Below are positions 32,401-45,800 of a DNA stretch of 64,000 bases, piece after piece. This DNA comes from Ditylenchus dipsaci (Eukaryota > Nematoda > Chromadorea > Rhabditida > Anguinidae), in NCBI GenBank assembly GCA_004194705.1, contig SADC01001184.1, positions 124,001 through 188,000 on the forward strand, in the 5' to 3' direction. Position numbers and translations under genes: made by a program. Within the stretch, counting starts at the first letter, position 1. Every line of letters begins with the position of its first letter. The notes beneath the pieces were generated by a model that was given only the letters and a program-made list of their open reading frames with translations, was not told the DNA's origin and did not search any database.

Positions 32401-34590
32401 AGAAATGTCAGATCTATTGACATCGTTTCCTAACATGAAAGTCTTGTTTGTTATGTTTTGTGATTGCTTATAATTTGTTGTTGATTTGAAGTTTTCAAAT
32501 AAATTTTAAACATCAAAGTGGCCCGGGGTTTTAAGGCGAAAAATGGGTAATAGGCAGGGGTGGGAATTGTACTGTTTAAAAAGATTTGTACTTTTTTGGG
32601 ACGCCAAATCTTTTCTTTTTTGAAAGTATTGGGTATTCATCTTCGAGTATTCACCCTCGAAAGTCTGAATTTCCCCTCTAATCACTGAAATTCCCCCTCT
32701 AATTTTATATTTCAATTTTTATCGGCATTTTCATTGTGATTTTTTTATAGTTTTTACATTAACTAGCAGCTCCATATCTTGGCTTTCTAATAAGCTATAA
32801 AACTATGCTAAATTACTTGAGGAACGTAGGGGTCTAACGGTTTTGAAAAAGTTGACGTTTTTTTAATTCTTAGATTCCTGCATTCCTCAAATCATTCAGC
32901 AGATTTTTATAGCTTATTAGAAATCCAAGATCCAGGGCTACAAGTTAATGCAAAACCCTTAAAAAATTACAACGAAAATTGTGACCAGTCTGTCAAAAGA
33001 GAACTAGAAAAAGTTTTAAAAAATAGAGCTAAAAAAGTGTTGGACTCGAGGTGGAACGAACTTCTGTCCTAAGTGGGGGGTGTCCTAAGTAAGAGCGTCG
33101 ACTGTATATGCATTTTATGATCAAGAGTACTTCTCGGAATCATGTCTAAGGTAAGTGAGTGCGCGCATCTGTAACTCTCAAGCACCCTGCGCCGACTTCG
33201 GGGCGCAGGGGCTTGGGTGCTTGGAGTTGAGATGCGCACACCCACATACCTTAGACACAAATCACTCGAAAGTGACTCTGGATGCATGAAAAAGCATGCA
33301 TACCAGAGTTTCTATATGCGGTAGGCCCAGTATTCGAAACTATTTTCAACATCTTTTATTTAAAAGCACTATTTTTGGAAATTGTTTGCTAGATAACAAA
33401 ATATGTTTTATTTCATGAAAAAACACTTAAAAAATCTACACTATTTCAGCCACAAAGAGAACACTGCGCCACTTGCATGGAACGTCTGAGGAACTGTTCC
33501 CAACATACCTTTACCAGAATATGTTCCGCAGAATGTACAGCAATACCAAAGATTTGAAAACATGCTCGAATCTATTCGAACAATTCATAACTTTGATTAA
33601 AAAATAAAGCAAACTTCAAATATGCAATAAATTAGAAAAAGTTTTGGTAGTAAGTGAAAATGATTTCTGTAAACAGCACAATGGCATAGGACTACTAAAA
33701 TGCACGAAATTTCTAAAATTCCATTGGACTAGTAAAATTCCATTGGACTAGTGAAATATTTTTAGACTAGTAAAATGCAGTTTGGACTATTAAAGTGCAG
33801 GTTGGACTACTAAAGTGCGTACTGGACTAGTAAAATATTTTTGGACTCTTAAATTTCCATTGGACTACCAAAGTGCAATAGTACCGAGTTCTGGGCCAAA
33901 CTAATGAAACTGACTAAAGTTTTGCTAAACTTCCACCAACGATTTCTTGCTTACATTTGTGTTTGTTTCGTGCTGCATATTGTTAACAAAAAAGTGCACT
34001 AAAAGTTTGCGGTTTTTATAAGAATGATAAAAAATGAGGTGCGGTACCGGCATCGGTGCGCCGGGCACCCTATGGCCCTAGGGCGCCCTATATGATAATA
34101 GGGGGGGGGTTGACTTGGTCCTCCCCCCCCCCCCTGTTGTTTTTTGTTGTGATTTTTAGGCTTAAGCTTAGGCAAAGGTAGGTCAGCGTATGTTAGGACT
34201 GACTCAAACATGAGTCTAAAATACGTTTGAGTCTGTCCTAACATACGCATGCCTATCCTTGCCTAAGCCTAATGACTAAAAAGTCTAAAAAAACAACAAG
34301 GGGGGGGGCGGTGGCAAGGCAAAAAAAACTCGCCAGACTCCCCTGCATATATAAGCATATATATATAGAGCCGATGTTGAACATATTTTTGAAATACTGG
34401 GGCCTAACGCATTAATAAACTCTGGATGCTTTTCGAATGAATGGTTTTTCATGGAACAGTTTTGATAAATGTGTTAACCCTAACGAAATACCAACCAACA
34501 ATATTTAATTCAAAAATATGTAGACAAAATAAAACGTGAGTGAAAAACGGATTCATTAATCAAAAAATTGCTATTGGGCTGACAGCGAGT
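32401..34590. other. Intergenic repeats between UTP15 and the RRM gene
   Basis: The two genes converge here. Bases 32985-33105 are the right half of an IR/DR-type MITE (ending AGAGCGTCGACTG then TA). Bases 33115-33345 are a copy of the GAGATGCGCACACCCACAT dispersed repeat. Bases 33695-33880 hold about nine degenerate units of 18-20 bases round TGGACTAGTAAAAT. Bases 34120-34310 form a palindrome with C and G runs (arms TTAGGCTTAAGC, tip near 34205). No gene is seen. Confidence 0.65.
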
Positions 34591-37500
34591 TCACAGCTCA
34601 ATTTCCTCCTGCTCTTCCTCCTGTTCTGGCTGAGCATTACCATTTGTAGCAGTTTCATCTCCATTTCCAGATGGCTCTTTGAAGAGCACGAGTTTGTGTG
34701 TTGAAGTAAGGTGTCTGAATTAAAAGCTTTGTCTTAATAATGATCAGAATGACAGAAATAAGTATTGCCCAGAGGTAGGTATGTGTATTTTATTTGAGGA
34801 TTTAGATAATTAAAAGATTTACATAATTTTTGAAGCTTTAAACTTTTAGAATTTTAATTATAAAAATGCCACTTTTTGACGAGATATGACTGAATGGTAT
34901 TTTATTTGGAAGAATGTACTTTATTTTACAATTTCGGGCTCTACCCCACAATCTCTTGCCAAAATAGGCTTTCGTCCCGGGGCATATTAAGGCATATTTT
35001 GGCAACAGATAGTGTGATAGAACCCAATTTCGCTGAGTTACGTACCACATCCCCCCTCATCCTAAAACTACTAACCTAACGAGACTCCAGCTATCTGAGA
35101 AATCTTCAGTGCATGTAAAGCATTGCAACTTAGCTGGCTCACCATCTGTAAAAGGTAATTTTCGGTGAAAATGAAAGAAAGATTTTGACTTTATAAAAAT
35201 TACCAGCTTTGAAAAAAGTGCATTGTTTTTTACGATGTTCCACATATTCTTGCACACTCCCAGTAACAAAGCGGCACTCTCCACAAATTAAAGTATCAGG
35301 ACATTGATCTACAAAGTGAATATTTTACAGGTCAAGTTATTTGGGAAATCATGACTTGGTGTTTTACAGCTGGGTAAAAAATATATGTCATTCACCGATG
35401 TCCGTAATTAAAATTTCCATTGGTTTGGAAAAATTCAATTCACTTCAGATCACGGTTGCAGTATAGAACCCGACGAGGGCTCAGATGGGAGAGATACCAT
35501 CATATTCGTGTTTCTCGACCATGATTTCATGAGAAAGCCGCGTGTTTTTTAATTCTGAGCAAAAAAATGTTTTCAAGCCACAGGGGGTGTCATGGTTTTT
35601 AGCCGAAATTTTAAAAAATTGGATTAAATTAAAATTTTAATTTTCACCTATTTCTGAAAAGGGGTGACCAGTTATCCAGGTTTTGCTTTTTTAGAGTGAA
35701 AAGTTTTTGGATTTTGAAAAAATGATCGGCCAAATCGGCATCTTTGCGATATTTGCGACCAGACTGTCAAAACAGAATTGAACAAAAACATTCAAAAAAA
35801 GGTCTAAAAAGTGTTGGACCCAGCTGGGGAACGAACTTTGCGGGTGCCCGGTTATCCATGTTCGACTGTATTCCCTTTAAATTAAAAAAACGCCAATGTA
35901 AATTGTTCAAATTGATACCCTCCCTGTTGTTTGAACGATTTTTTGCTCAGAATTAAAAAACACGCTGCTTTCTCATAAAATCGAGTGTCGAGAAATACGA
36001 ATATGAAATTATCTTCTCCATCCGAGCACTCTGCGTGGGGGGGGGATTCTATACTCAAGCTCAGATTACAAACTCAATCTTATTAATGAATTATTTTCAC
36101 TATTGAATCTTTTTTACTTTTATGAAAAAAATTTATTTTTCACAAGATCACTCATTCTGTCTTGTTGAATTCTACAAATGAAAGGGATACTTTTTTTGAT
36201 TTTGACTTTTTAGCTCCACTGAAAAAATAAAATGACAGTGCTTTGGCTTTATGTGCAAGTAAGTTCCTAGCTTGGGATATTTGCTTGTCTTAAAAATTTA
36301 TGAACTAAAAATTTACCATGTTGGACGATGGTGGGCATGCTATCTGCCATATTCTTGCAGAAGGTCTTGTTCTGCGTGTTGACTTGGTCAGAAAGCACAC
36401 GCTTTGCGCTGAAGGATGCATCTGGTTTTGCCTGTTTCGCTCTACAAACTTAGACAGTGAAAATGACACGAAAACATTTACAGGGTAGCCAATAAAAAAT
36501 CACCTACTTTCCCATTAAGAATCATCTACTTTTTTTAAAAAAAAATTTAAAAGTTTGATGAAATTTTTGATTCAAGAAAAAATTGCTAATAGTATGTAAC
36601 ATGATACCCATAAATAGTTGAACACATATAATAATGGAAAGAAAAAGTATGTGATTTTTTATGGCATCATCCTGTAATCCAAAAAACTGGGCAGGAGCAG
36701 CCTGTGTCAAATCACATTGTGCCAGCGCAAATTGTGCCAAATTACACTGTGCCCAATTTGAATTGTGCCAAACTCAAATTGTGCCACCGCAAATTGTGAA
36801 AAATCAAACTGTACCAGAATAAAAATAAAAGAATGGAAATAAAAGAATAAAAATTTGATGATTTTTACAGTGAAATGTATCAAAATCGCGGCACAATTTG
36901 CGGCGGCACAATTGGCGGTGGCACAATTTGATTTTGGCACAATTTGCGGTGGCACAATGTGATTTGACACAGGTTGCTCCTGCCCAAAAACTTAAGATAA
37001 ATGTTTCCGAAGAAAAATTGAAAACAAATAAAACGGATTTGTAAAATTACCCAAAATTATTGGTAGAAGCCTTCACTGGTGCGGAACCCCCAGCCAACTT
37101 GACGTCTACAGAAAAACAAAATAAATAAAAAGTTAGACCTAATCGAGGTTTTTAATTGAAAAGAAGGAAAAATTTTACAAGGACAAATATCTTTTTTTAC
37201 CAAAAATATTAGCAAAAAAAAGCCAAAATAAAGTTGTGTTTTCTAAACAAACTCATGTTTCAAACTCCTACCGAGAATAGACCCTTGCCAATTATAGCCA
37301 TTCAACGCAGAAACACACAAATCAGCCTCGGCACCTTAATATTGTTAAATTTAAAATATATTTGACTGAATTTCAATCATTTCCAAGAAAAAATTAATGA
37401 TTCAAAAGTGCATAAACTTACCATTGAGAACTGCACAAAAGCATATCCTAAAGAACAATTTTAATCACATTCCAAGCATATATTTGCCTCAAGAATTTGG

Positions 37501-39220
37501 TGCGTTGAAGTTATGGGGAAACTTTTTCTTGCAGTAAAAATACTTTTTTGGTGAACTATGAATAGTGTTTAGACGTCTTCTAAGTAAATTTTATACTCTA
37601 AAAAACGATAAAAAGGTTGTTTCCCAACAATTTCTGCACTAAAAAGTGAGGGTTTCAAAAAAGATTGGTCACCAAAGTTTGACCAATTGCCTTGGCCCCC
37701 AAGGTAAAATACCTTGTATTAAGGTATCCTATCATGTTTTGATCACTGGATCTTGGCAAAAAGTGTCTTGTATACATGTATGATAAAGAGTCTTGCTCGG
37801 AATTATGTCTAAGGCAAGTGAATGTGCTCATCTCTAACCAACCAAGCCCCCTGTCTTGAGCTGACCATTATCAGCCCCCCCCCCCAACCCAACAAGTACC
37901 GAAAAAGGTTTGCCCGACTTTATGTACCTTTCGTCCCATTTTGTCCCAAATCTCTTTTTTTATAAAACCTCATGAAAAGCACCCAAATATTAGTCCCAGT
38001 CTCAGATTGCCCAGGAAAAAGTGCGTAAGGCATTTATTAGTCCGTCCTAACATACGCTGGCCGACCCTAAGCCTAAGGCATTAGCCTAAGGCCTAAGTAA
38101 TTAGAACAAAGGATAGTTCCAAAATGGGACAAAGGGTACATAACGTCGATACCCCAAGAATTTCCCACAAAATTCCCTGGGCAAGCCCGTCGCCAATGGA
38201 AATATTTTTTAATTAAAAAAAACGGTTACCAAGGGAATTCAAACAAATTAAACAGATGCAATTTAGGAAAAGTCGAGGATAAGCTATATTTTAAAGTATT
38301 TTCGAACAGCCCGCCAATTGTCACAATACTGCGTTACCAAAACTGTTAATTTGTTTTCTATTCTCCCTTACTTATTCCCGGGAGGGCACTCAACAAATTT
38401 GGGCAATGCAACTTTATTTAAACCACCTCATACCTTTGAATAGAGTGACGCCAGAGAGAGTTCCATAAGCACGAAACAATTGAATTACCTAAGTAACAAA
38501 TTAGAGTAATACTTCAAGTTTACACATGTCTTACATCATCCCGTGTAACTCTGCTGGTATTCAAATTCCGACAAAAACTCGGGACCTAAAATTAAGATTT
38601 TTATGTTTCAAAACTGTCTTGAAAATCAAAACGTTAAAATTTTATAAATTCAGAAATAGCGAAATTTTTCTTCAAAGGTCGTAATTGTGATTCATATATA
38701 AAGAGAATTTACATACCTTACTATGATAGGATCCTTAGAGCTGAAAATTTACTCACTAAATTTACTTACAATATAATTCTTTTATTATTCTTCCCTCGAT
38801 TAGAGCAACGATATTCAATTGTAATACCAAGCTCTGTTAATTTGATTTCTCATAAAATATTATTCTCAAGATTCAGCTAACGATTTTAAAATTTCCTCGA
38901 CATTTAAATGGTTCTTTATAGGAAGGTAACAGTCTCATTTGCCAAACTACCAACATTTTATCAAGAATAAATGTAGCAAAAGCAAATTTTAGGTTATCAA
39001 ACATATGATAGAGGGTTTTATTTGAGGGTGTGGGTGTTAGAGGTGGGCTGTAATCGAGGAGGGCAACTATCGAAGCTGTAGCATACCTTGTGTCGTAACT
39101 AATATCAGACTTAGGAGCGTATCCAGTGGGGGCTGTAGAATATCCACCAAAAGAGGAGTAAGCTAAAGAACAACATAATTTGGTTATTCCAAGTGATCAA
39201 AAATTACCATTTGAGTACAT
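34591..39220 (-). CDS. hnRNP C/RALY-like RRM protein with C-terminal zinc-finger region
   Basis: A single N-terminal RRM resembles hnRNP C/RALY: SRVFVGNLNTSRVTRDDV (RNP2 region), KGYAFVQF (RNP1) and ALNGYNWQGSILDVKLA. After a linker (KRVLSDQVNTQNKTFCKNM) come a finger-like ICGECRFVTGSVQEYVEH with RKKQC following, and a C2H2 finger with Cys at FTC and His in RHLTSTHK. The protein ends in a Glu-rich tail, EQEEEQEEIEL. Exons, 5' to 3': 39220-39208, 39162-39087, 38585-38535, 38488-38434, 37447-37422, 37334-37272, 37105-37051, 36441-36317, 35308-35204, 35145-35076, 34714-34591. The first coding exon is 13 nt (MYSN plus one base), chosen because it gives the needed phase. One base is missing in the GGAATTTGAA stretch (near 38568) and one near the end of the RNP1 exon; restoring both gives 254 residues. 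The two-Cys/His pair resembles the BCL11 N-terminal finger arrangement. It probably binds RNA in the nucleus. It follows UBR5 after about 630 bp. Confidence 0.85.
35661..35868. repeat. Right half of an IR/DR-type MITE, fourth motif class
   Basis: The inner motif (read inward) is AACCTGGATAACTGGTCACC and the outer motif ATGGATAACCGGGCACC, joined by the usual arm (TTTTGACAGTCTGG and related sequence, as complement). It ends CGACTG then TA. The left half is absent. It lies in an intron of the RRM gene. Confidence 0.75.
36689..36985. mobile_element. MITE with GGGCAGGAG ends in an intron of the RRM gene
   Basis: The ends GGGCAGGAGCAGCCTGTG and complement (GGTTGCTCCTGCCC) are flanked by AAAAACT on both sides. 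The internal repeated unit is AATTGTGCCAAAT or AATTGTGCCACCGC. Compare 30151-30420. Confidence 0.8.
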
Positions 39221-39850
39221 TCTATTAAGTTCGCCAAGTTACTATCAGATTAGAATGCTTCAGCAAAATAAATCTAAAAATGTGAATAATGATTTAAAAA
39301 TATTAGGACAGGTACTCAACAATCTGGTTGATAAGATTCCATCTAGATTACCGGACAAAAAGTTGAGGGTTTTTACGAAAATTAACAATGAATCCCGGAA
39401 AAAAACATTTTATAAATATCTACAATAAATTTATAGTTTCTGGCAAAACAATTATTATGTCAAAATTACTGTTGCTAAAAACTTGATAATAAAAAATAGG
39501 CTTTATACTATCACTAGCATATTTTTTGACCTTAATTATTATTTACTTTTTTATTTACTTTAAATTTAATTATTATTTACAACCTATGTTCGCAATTATT
39601 TGATTAAGATTGTATGTATATTTCATAAATCATTTAGTCATAAATATAGATAGCTCAGGAGCCGTAGAATAAAGCCAAATTTTCAGCATTCCACCTCTCA
39701 CAGTCCTAGAATGCTGTGTGTCAAAAATTTCGAACATAACGAATTCTTAAAAACTTTTTGCATGATGCAAACAAAGTGAAGGCACAATCTTTACTCCTTT
39801 CAATAGAACAACATTTTATAAATCACAAAACACAACAACACGAACAATTT
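39221..39850. other. Spacer between UBR5 and the RRM gene
   Basis: AT-rich sequence between the UBR5 stop codon and the start of the RRM gene on the same strand. No coding signal or repeat family is recognised. It would carry the UBR5 3' end and either a promoter or a trans-splice site for the next gene. Confidence 0.5.
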
Positions 39851-42800
39851 TCACACAAAACCGAAATTACGGGCTTTGATAGCTAATAAAAGTTTTGATC
39901 TCAGGATTTTTTTAGTCGAATAGAGGGGCACATAGAGTCTTGAAATGCAGGTGTTCGCAGTAGGCAAGTGCAAGTCATCGGCTGGCCGTATCATAATAGT
40001 AGGCAAAGGCTGAAAACCTTCTTCAGTGGAAGGCAACGAAGGTGAGCCTGTCCAGAAGAAAACTAGGTCCTATAAATAATATTTATTTGGGTGACCGAAT
40101 TTCACAGAATAGTATCTACCTGCTTCTCTACAGCCGTGAACTTGGAAACAACACTCCAGAACCACTGCTTGTATTTTGCCAAAACTTCCGCAGCGGCAGA
40201 GCTAAATATTATTGTTTTAAACTTCGTCTCTAGTTTCGGATAATAGTGGCGAAATCCAAAACATTTTTAGTCCAAATTTGTGACGAAAAAGTATTTTTTT
40301 CGAATTCGTCTCAATTTCAATGTCGCAATCTATCGCTGACCGATAATTTTTTTAGCAAAAAAGAACCTCTCATCACTGAATTTTGTGTATGACTCCAACA
40401 AGGGCACTGAAATTTCTTGGTTTCCACACAAAATCAAGCGCAAGTCTTCAGATGTGAGACCATCCAAATAGTCGCTGGGAATGACATCTAAAAAATGACT
40501 TCAGCACAAGAAAACCTTAAAATATCGTCAAACCCAACGAACACTCCACGCCTGATTGCTTCTAAGCAGGGCAAATGAGAGCCTAGCAAACGGTGCTCAA
40601 CAAATAGGTAGATGTACTCAAGCACATTTTCCTTAGTTACAGCAATGTTTGCACCACCAGGCTTGAGCTCCAGCATACCACCACCCTGAATGGAATATAA
40701 TGATGATGAACAAAATAATTAACAGAAAATACTACCTCTTCCATTGGCAAGTCAACAGCAAAAGTCAACTGCAAGCTTTCATAGAAGTCATTGTTGTGAG
40801 AAGTGTCCTCCACATCATTGTACACAATAGATCTCAGGGAATCGAAAAGAGAGGGGTCGAAGAAGGCCAAATCAAACCAAGTTATAGGCCGATTGAGGAC
40901 AAATTTGAGCACATGACGGCATAGATGCATGGGCAGTATCTCCATATGTTGCAGGCAGATACCAATCAACCTAAACTTGTTGTTTGTTCTCTTTTTGTCT
41001 TATACTTCTCTCTGGCTATTTTATTGTGTAAAAAGAATGAAAATATACCTGCCACAATTGCGGAAAGCATTCAGTCTTGTGGAGGAGTTTGAACCAGCTA
41101 TGGGAGTGTAATACCCAGACTTTGATGTTTTGTAAAACAGTGGATGGGACTCCGCATCTAAATCCTTGATAGACTTGGTGGCAGTTGGTTCCACTTTCTT
41201 GGTAGACTCGCTTCCATCCGAAGTCTTGGCAACCTCATCTCTATAATATATAATATAACAGTTGATCATAAAATCATATGCATACGTATTTTTGCTGGAT
41301 CTATGACTGGAACGACGTGAGCTAGAGGAAGTGTTTGAGCCAGCAGGTGGGAGGGTGGAGCTTGCTTTGCGGGTAGATGATCGTGTAGCCACACGATCTA
41401 ATTCAGAAGTGTTAGCCTGACTGCCGCCATCCGCACTAGTAATAGCAGAAGTTCCTGCTTGACGTAGAGTCTGATTCTGGCTGCTGCGTTTCGACATTCG
41501 CGAAAACAGGTTTCTTGTGGGAGAAGAGGGGGGACGACGAGAATCCACCATACCATCATCTGTCAGCGAAGTGCCATCTTCAATTACATTGCCCAGAGAC
41601 TCTATGGGTAGACTCTGGATGTTCAGGAAACAGTCAGCAACGGCAGAGTAAAAACTTCTAGCCACACCGGTGCCCTCTCCGGGTTCATCACGGAATGTGA
41701 CTTTTACCTAAAATAAAATAAATAAAAAAGTTGATAAGTTGAGCAAATATACCTTGTGTGAGGCCAATGGTGGATTAGCACCTGTTTCCATTGAAGTTTG
41801 ATGGCTGGATGAAGAAGCACTAGCTATTCTTCGAATGTACTGCTGGTTCAACTGACGGACCGTTTGCGAGAAAAGTGAACTTTTTTCTCGTGACATTGAC
41901 TAAAGTGGTTTTTATATAAAGTGAAACATGCATGGATAATAACGCTAACCGAAAAGACCAGATCCTTTGACTGAATAGCTTTGAATTTCTCCATACGTTG
42001 CCTGAATTGTGTGTGTCGGACCTAAAAAGCAGCACTAGAGTTCGAATGCCAAAAGCTAAAACTTACATGGTAGCCCGCAGTTTCAGACAGCAACACAGAC
42101 AAAGATGCATCTCCATTGCAGAAACTGGTGATTTCGGTGTGGAAAGCCTGAGCAAGTACCAGTACTAGTTAATTTAGAAACGTGATAATTGTGAATACTA
42201 CCTTAGACAAGAACAATGTCACATTGGACCAACGACCCAAAATTTTTTGGAGTTGGACACTAAAAGAGTTTTCAAGTAGGAATGATATAAAAATTGTAGT
42301 TTTACCGAGAAACGCTTGTACGATCGCCCATCAGAGATTCAATACCAAAGTCCCCCTGGTATTTAGCCTCAGTGGCAGTGGAGGCTTGTGATGAATGCAC
42401 AATCACATTTGGTCGCTCAAGCAGATTTGGCTGCTGAGAACTGATGGAACGCTGAAGACTGGATAGAGATTGCACACCTGCCCTTCCGAGGTCAGCTCTC
42501 CAAGCACCTCTTTGAAATTCAGTGGAGGACGGGCGAAACTAAAATTCTTTGAGATGGAATATATATATTATAGTTAACTCTAAAAATTACCTTTGATGGG
42601 TGGGATACTGGACGCCATGCTCAAGCGCAATCTCTCTGTGACTGGACTTTGTGCGATGTGGGATGGGCAGAGCAAACAGTTGACTCCTTTCAACTTCAGG
42701 TTGCAACAAATTGGATTTGGCAGAAAGTGGCAGGCATTCTTTGGCCGCATATTTGAAAGCATGGTGAGAGTCTGCAGTGGATATAAAGGGATAGCAAATC

Positions 42801-45800
42801 GACTTGGAGCGCTGGTAAAACTTTCGCAAGTTCTTAGAGCCTTGCACAGGTGCAGTCTCCGGCTATAATAAAGGAAGTGAAAATTTTCGGAACAAGGAAT
42901 GTTAAAAAGTACCTCTTTAGGGACAATTGCTTTCACCTCTTTCGGAAGACTGATATTGTTAAGGTCATCCAATAAGTTGATGTGATGCAAATAAGCTTCC
43001 ACTACAAAGGCGACTGATTTTAGAGAGTTGAACTCGATAATCGGAAGATCATCTAGATTAAATAAAAATTTCATAAATTCACAAATGTTAACAAGCAGGC
43101 TGATCAGCAAATATTACCTCCAGCCTCCGAAGAGTGTGATCTAAGTAGAGACAAGAAATAAGAGCACAGCTGTGAACCAGCATTCTGGGTAGAGTGATCC
43201 TAAATTTTAGATAAAAGTTACTGTTTAAAACCACAAAAAGCGCGACAAATTCAGTTGATTTAATTCAATAAATGTATAACATCCCAAAAACAATTTTTAA
43301 GCCTCGTGTCCAATGACTGAGAGAAAATTCCATGTTTTTTTAACGCGGGAAGGGCTGTAAACTTTATTTTGTTCATAATTTTTTTTCTTTTGGTCACATT
43401 TTGCAGCTAAGATTCAGGGCTACCCGATAAAATTTTTTCCAGCCACAAATCTCTGAAAAAACTCTGATAAAAATGCGTTTCCTCTCAGTCTGCCTTTCAC
43501 TCTGCCTTTCAGTCATTAGACTGAATGGCAGAGTGAGAGGAAACGCATTTTTATCGAAGTTTTTTCAGAGATTTGTGGCTGGAAAATTTTTTATTGGGTA
43601 GCCCTGAATCTTAGCTACAAAATGTGACCAAAAGAAATTTTTTTTATCAACAAGATAAAGTTTACAGCCCTTCTCGCGTTAAAAAACATGGAATTTCCTC
43701 TCAGTCATTGGACACGAGTCTTTAGTGTTCCATTATTCTTGAATGCTATAATTTTTCAAAGGATCTAGGTAATTTTTGCAGTTTTTAACATGAGCAGCTG
43801 CCTCTCATGGCGACCATACTCATGAAATGAATGAAAAACAGCGTTATAAAAGTAAAAGAGTCTTTACATCGATCCTTTTCATTGCACTTGACTCTAGCTT
43901 CTTCTTGTATCTTCTTTCCTTCGAAATCTCTGGAGCTTGAGATTTCTCAATATCCATAGCATTGATTAAATGCCCGACAGATGAAGACGAGAGAGCATTT
44001 CCAAACTTTAACTTGGCTTCCGTTCTGTCCATTATAAGATGCAACCAATCCCAAGTGGGTTGGAGACGATTTTCAATCAGTTGTCTGAATGCACCAACCA
44101 AGCGGTCATCGTCAAGAGCAAGAAGAGTGGAAATGCCCTTTTGTGTGTTCTTGACAAATTCGCGGTAGTGGATAAGCTCCAACATGAGTTCATCTACTAG
44201 CTTTAAGAGAACAGAGAAGACCATAGCCCTGAAATGTATTGTATTTAAGATTCGTCGTTACCTCAAATCAAATTTTACTCACAATTGCATGCCTGTATTG
44301 TTGCCCATATTGGCATTGGTGTCATCGCTTGTAACGGCTCCTTCCTATAAAATCGAAAGAAAATTACAGATTACACAAGTACTTGTACGCTCAAAAACCT
44401 TAAAACGCAGTCTACTTGCACCTCCTCCCCCTATACTTGTGCCTTGTGAAGTTCCAGTAGTGGCAGCCACAGAGCTTGCAGTACCGGCATTAGGATCTGA
44501 AAACAGAAAATTGTGCGAAATTCGTAAAAAGCTGTGCAAACCAATTTGTTGAACTTCACTCTCAGCCAGATTTCCGCTTTCACTTTCTTGGCGAACACGA
44601 CTAACGGCCCAATTTAGTGCTAAATTTAATTAATTATTTTTTCGATAATGATAAATTTTGTTTGTCAATTCTTGATTTTGTGTTTATTAGGGTTGTGGAA
44701 TTCACTGGAATATCCAGTTTTTCCTTATGAAATCCTGAATTTACTCGAGAGAATTCTCCGGAGAATTCTCCGATTTTTATTCTTTTGGAGAATTCCACAA
44801 CTCTAGTGTTTATACCAGGGATCCCATATCTACTTATTTATAAGAATTCTACTTATTTCGACTGCCCGAATCTTAGTTTTTTTTGATTTATTCTAAAATT
44901 ATTCGAGAGGTACTTATTTTTTTTGAAAACACGCTCTTTTAAAATCTTAGTTTTTCTAAAAATCTACTTATTTTTTTAAAAAATTTATGGGATCCCTGGT
45001 TTATACACAGCCTATGTAACGTAAGCGATCTTTTTGATATTAGAAACTAGAAAACTGACCAGAACCATACGCAGACGCTGAGCTAGAAGCACCCGCCCCT
45101 GAAATAACGTTTGTTTAGACAGCTGTTAATTTTAAATTTAAAAAAAGTCAACTAACCAGAAGTACGAGAGGATCGGCTTAGCTGAGCATTGCCAGCTCCA
45201 CCCTCGGCGTTATCTACACTAATGGCTGAAAGGGGGACGTATACATCAGACGTTCGTGATTCACTGTTGGCAGCTGTTTCAGAAACACTTTCATTGGTCT
45301 CCATCTTAAACACGACCATAATTAATAACGCATGTAGCAGATTAACACAACAGGAATACCATTTCCACGGAAATTTCGTCCTGACCCGCTGGTGCAGTAT
45401 CATTTGAGTTGGAATCACCTCCATTAGCTAAAGCGGCCTCATTGGCTTCTTAAAACAAAAAGATACTACAATCTCTTTAAAAATATAGTTACCACTATTG
45501 CTCTCATCTTCACCGTCGTCCTCCATGTTCTCATTCTCAAAGTAAGGGTCTTCCTCTAAAAAATTATGCGGTTGTGAAAAATTTTTTGTTTTAAAATAAA
45601 GCTTTGCAAACCTTCATCGTCAATTTCATGGTCGTCTTCATCATCCTCATCTTCGTCCCTATCCTCTTCAGCCCCATCCAGATGTCCAATCCTTTCTCTA
45701 GCACGAGAAAAGCCTCTATCTCCATTTTCATATTCACCACTGGACTCATCACTGTTTTCATCATCATCATCGTCTAAAAATACATGTGATAGCACCTCTA

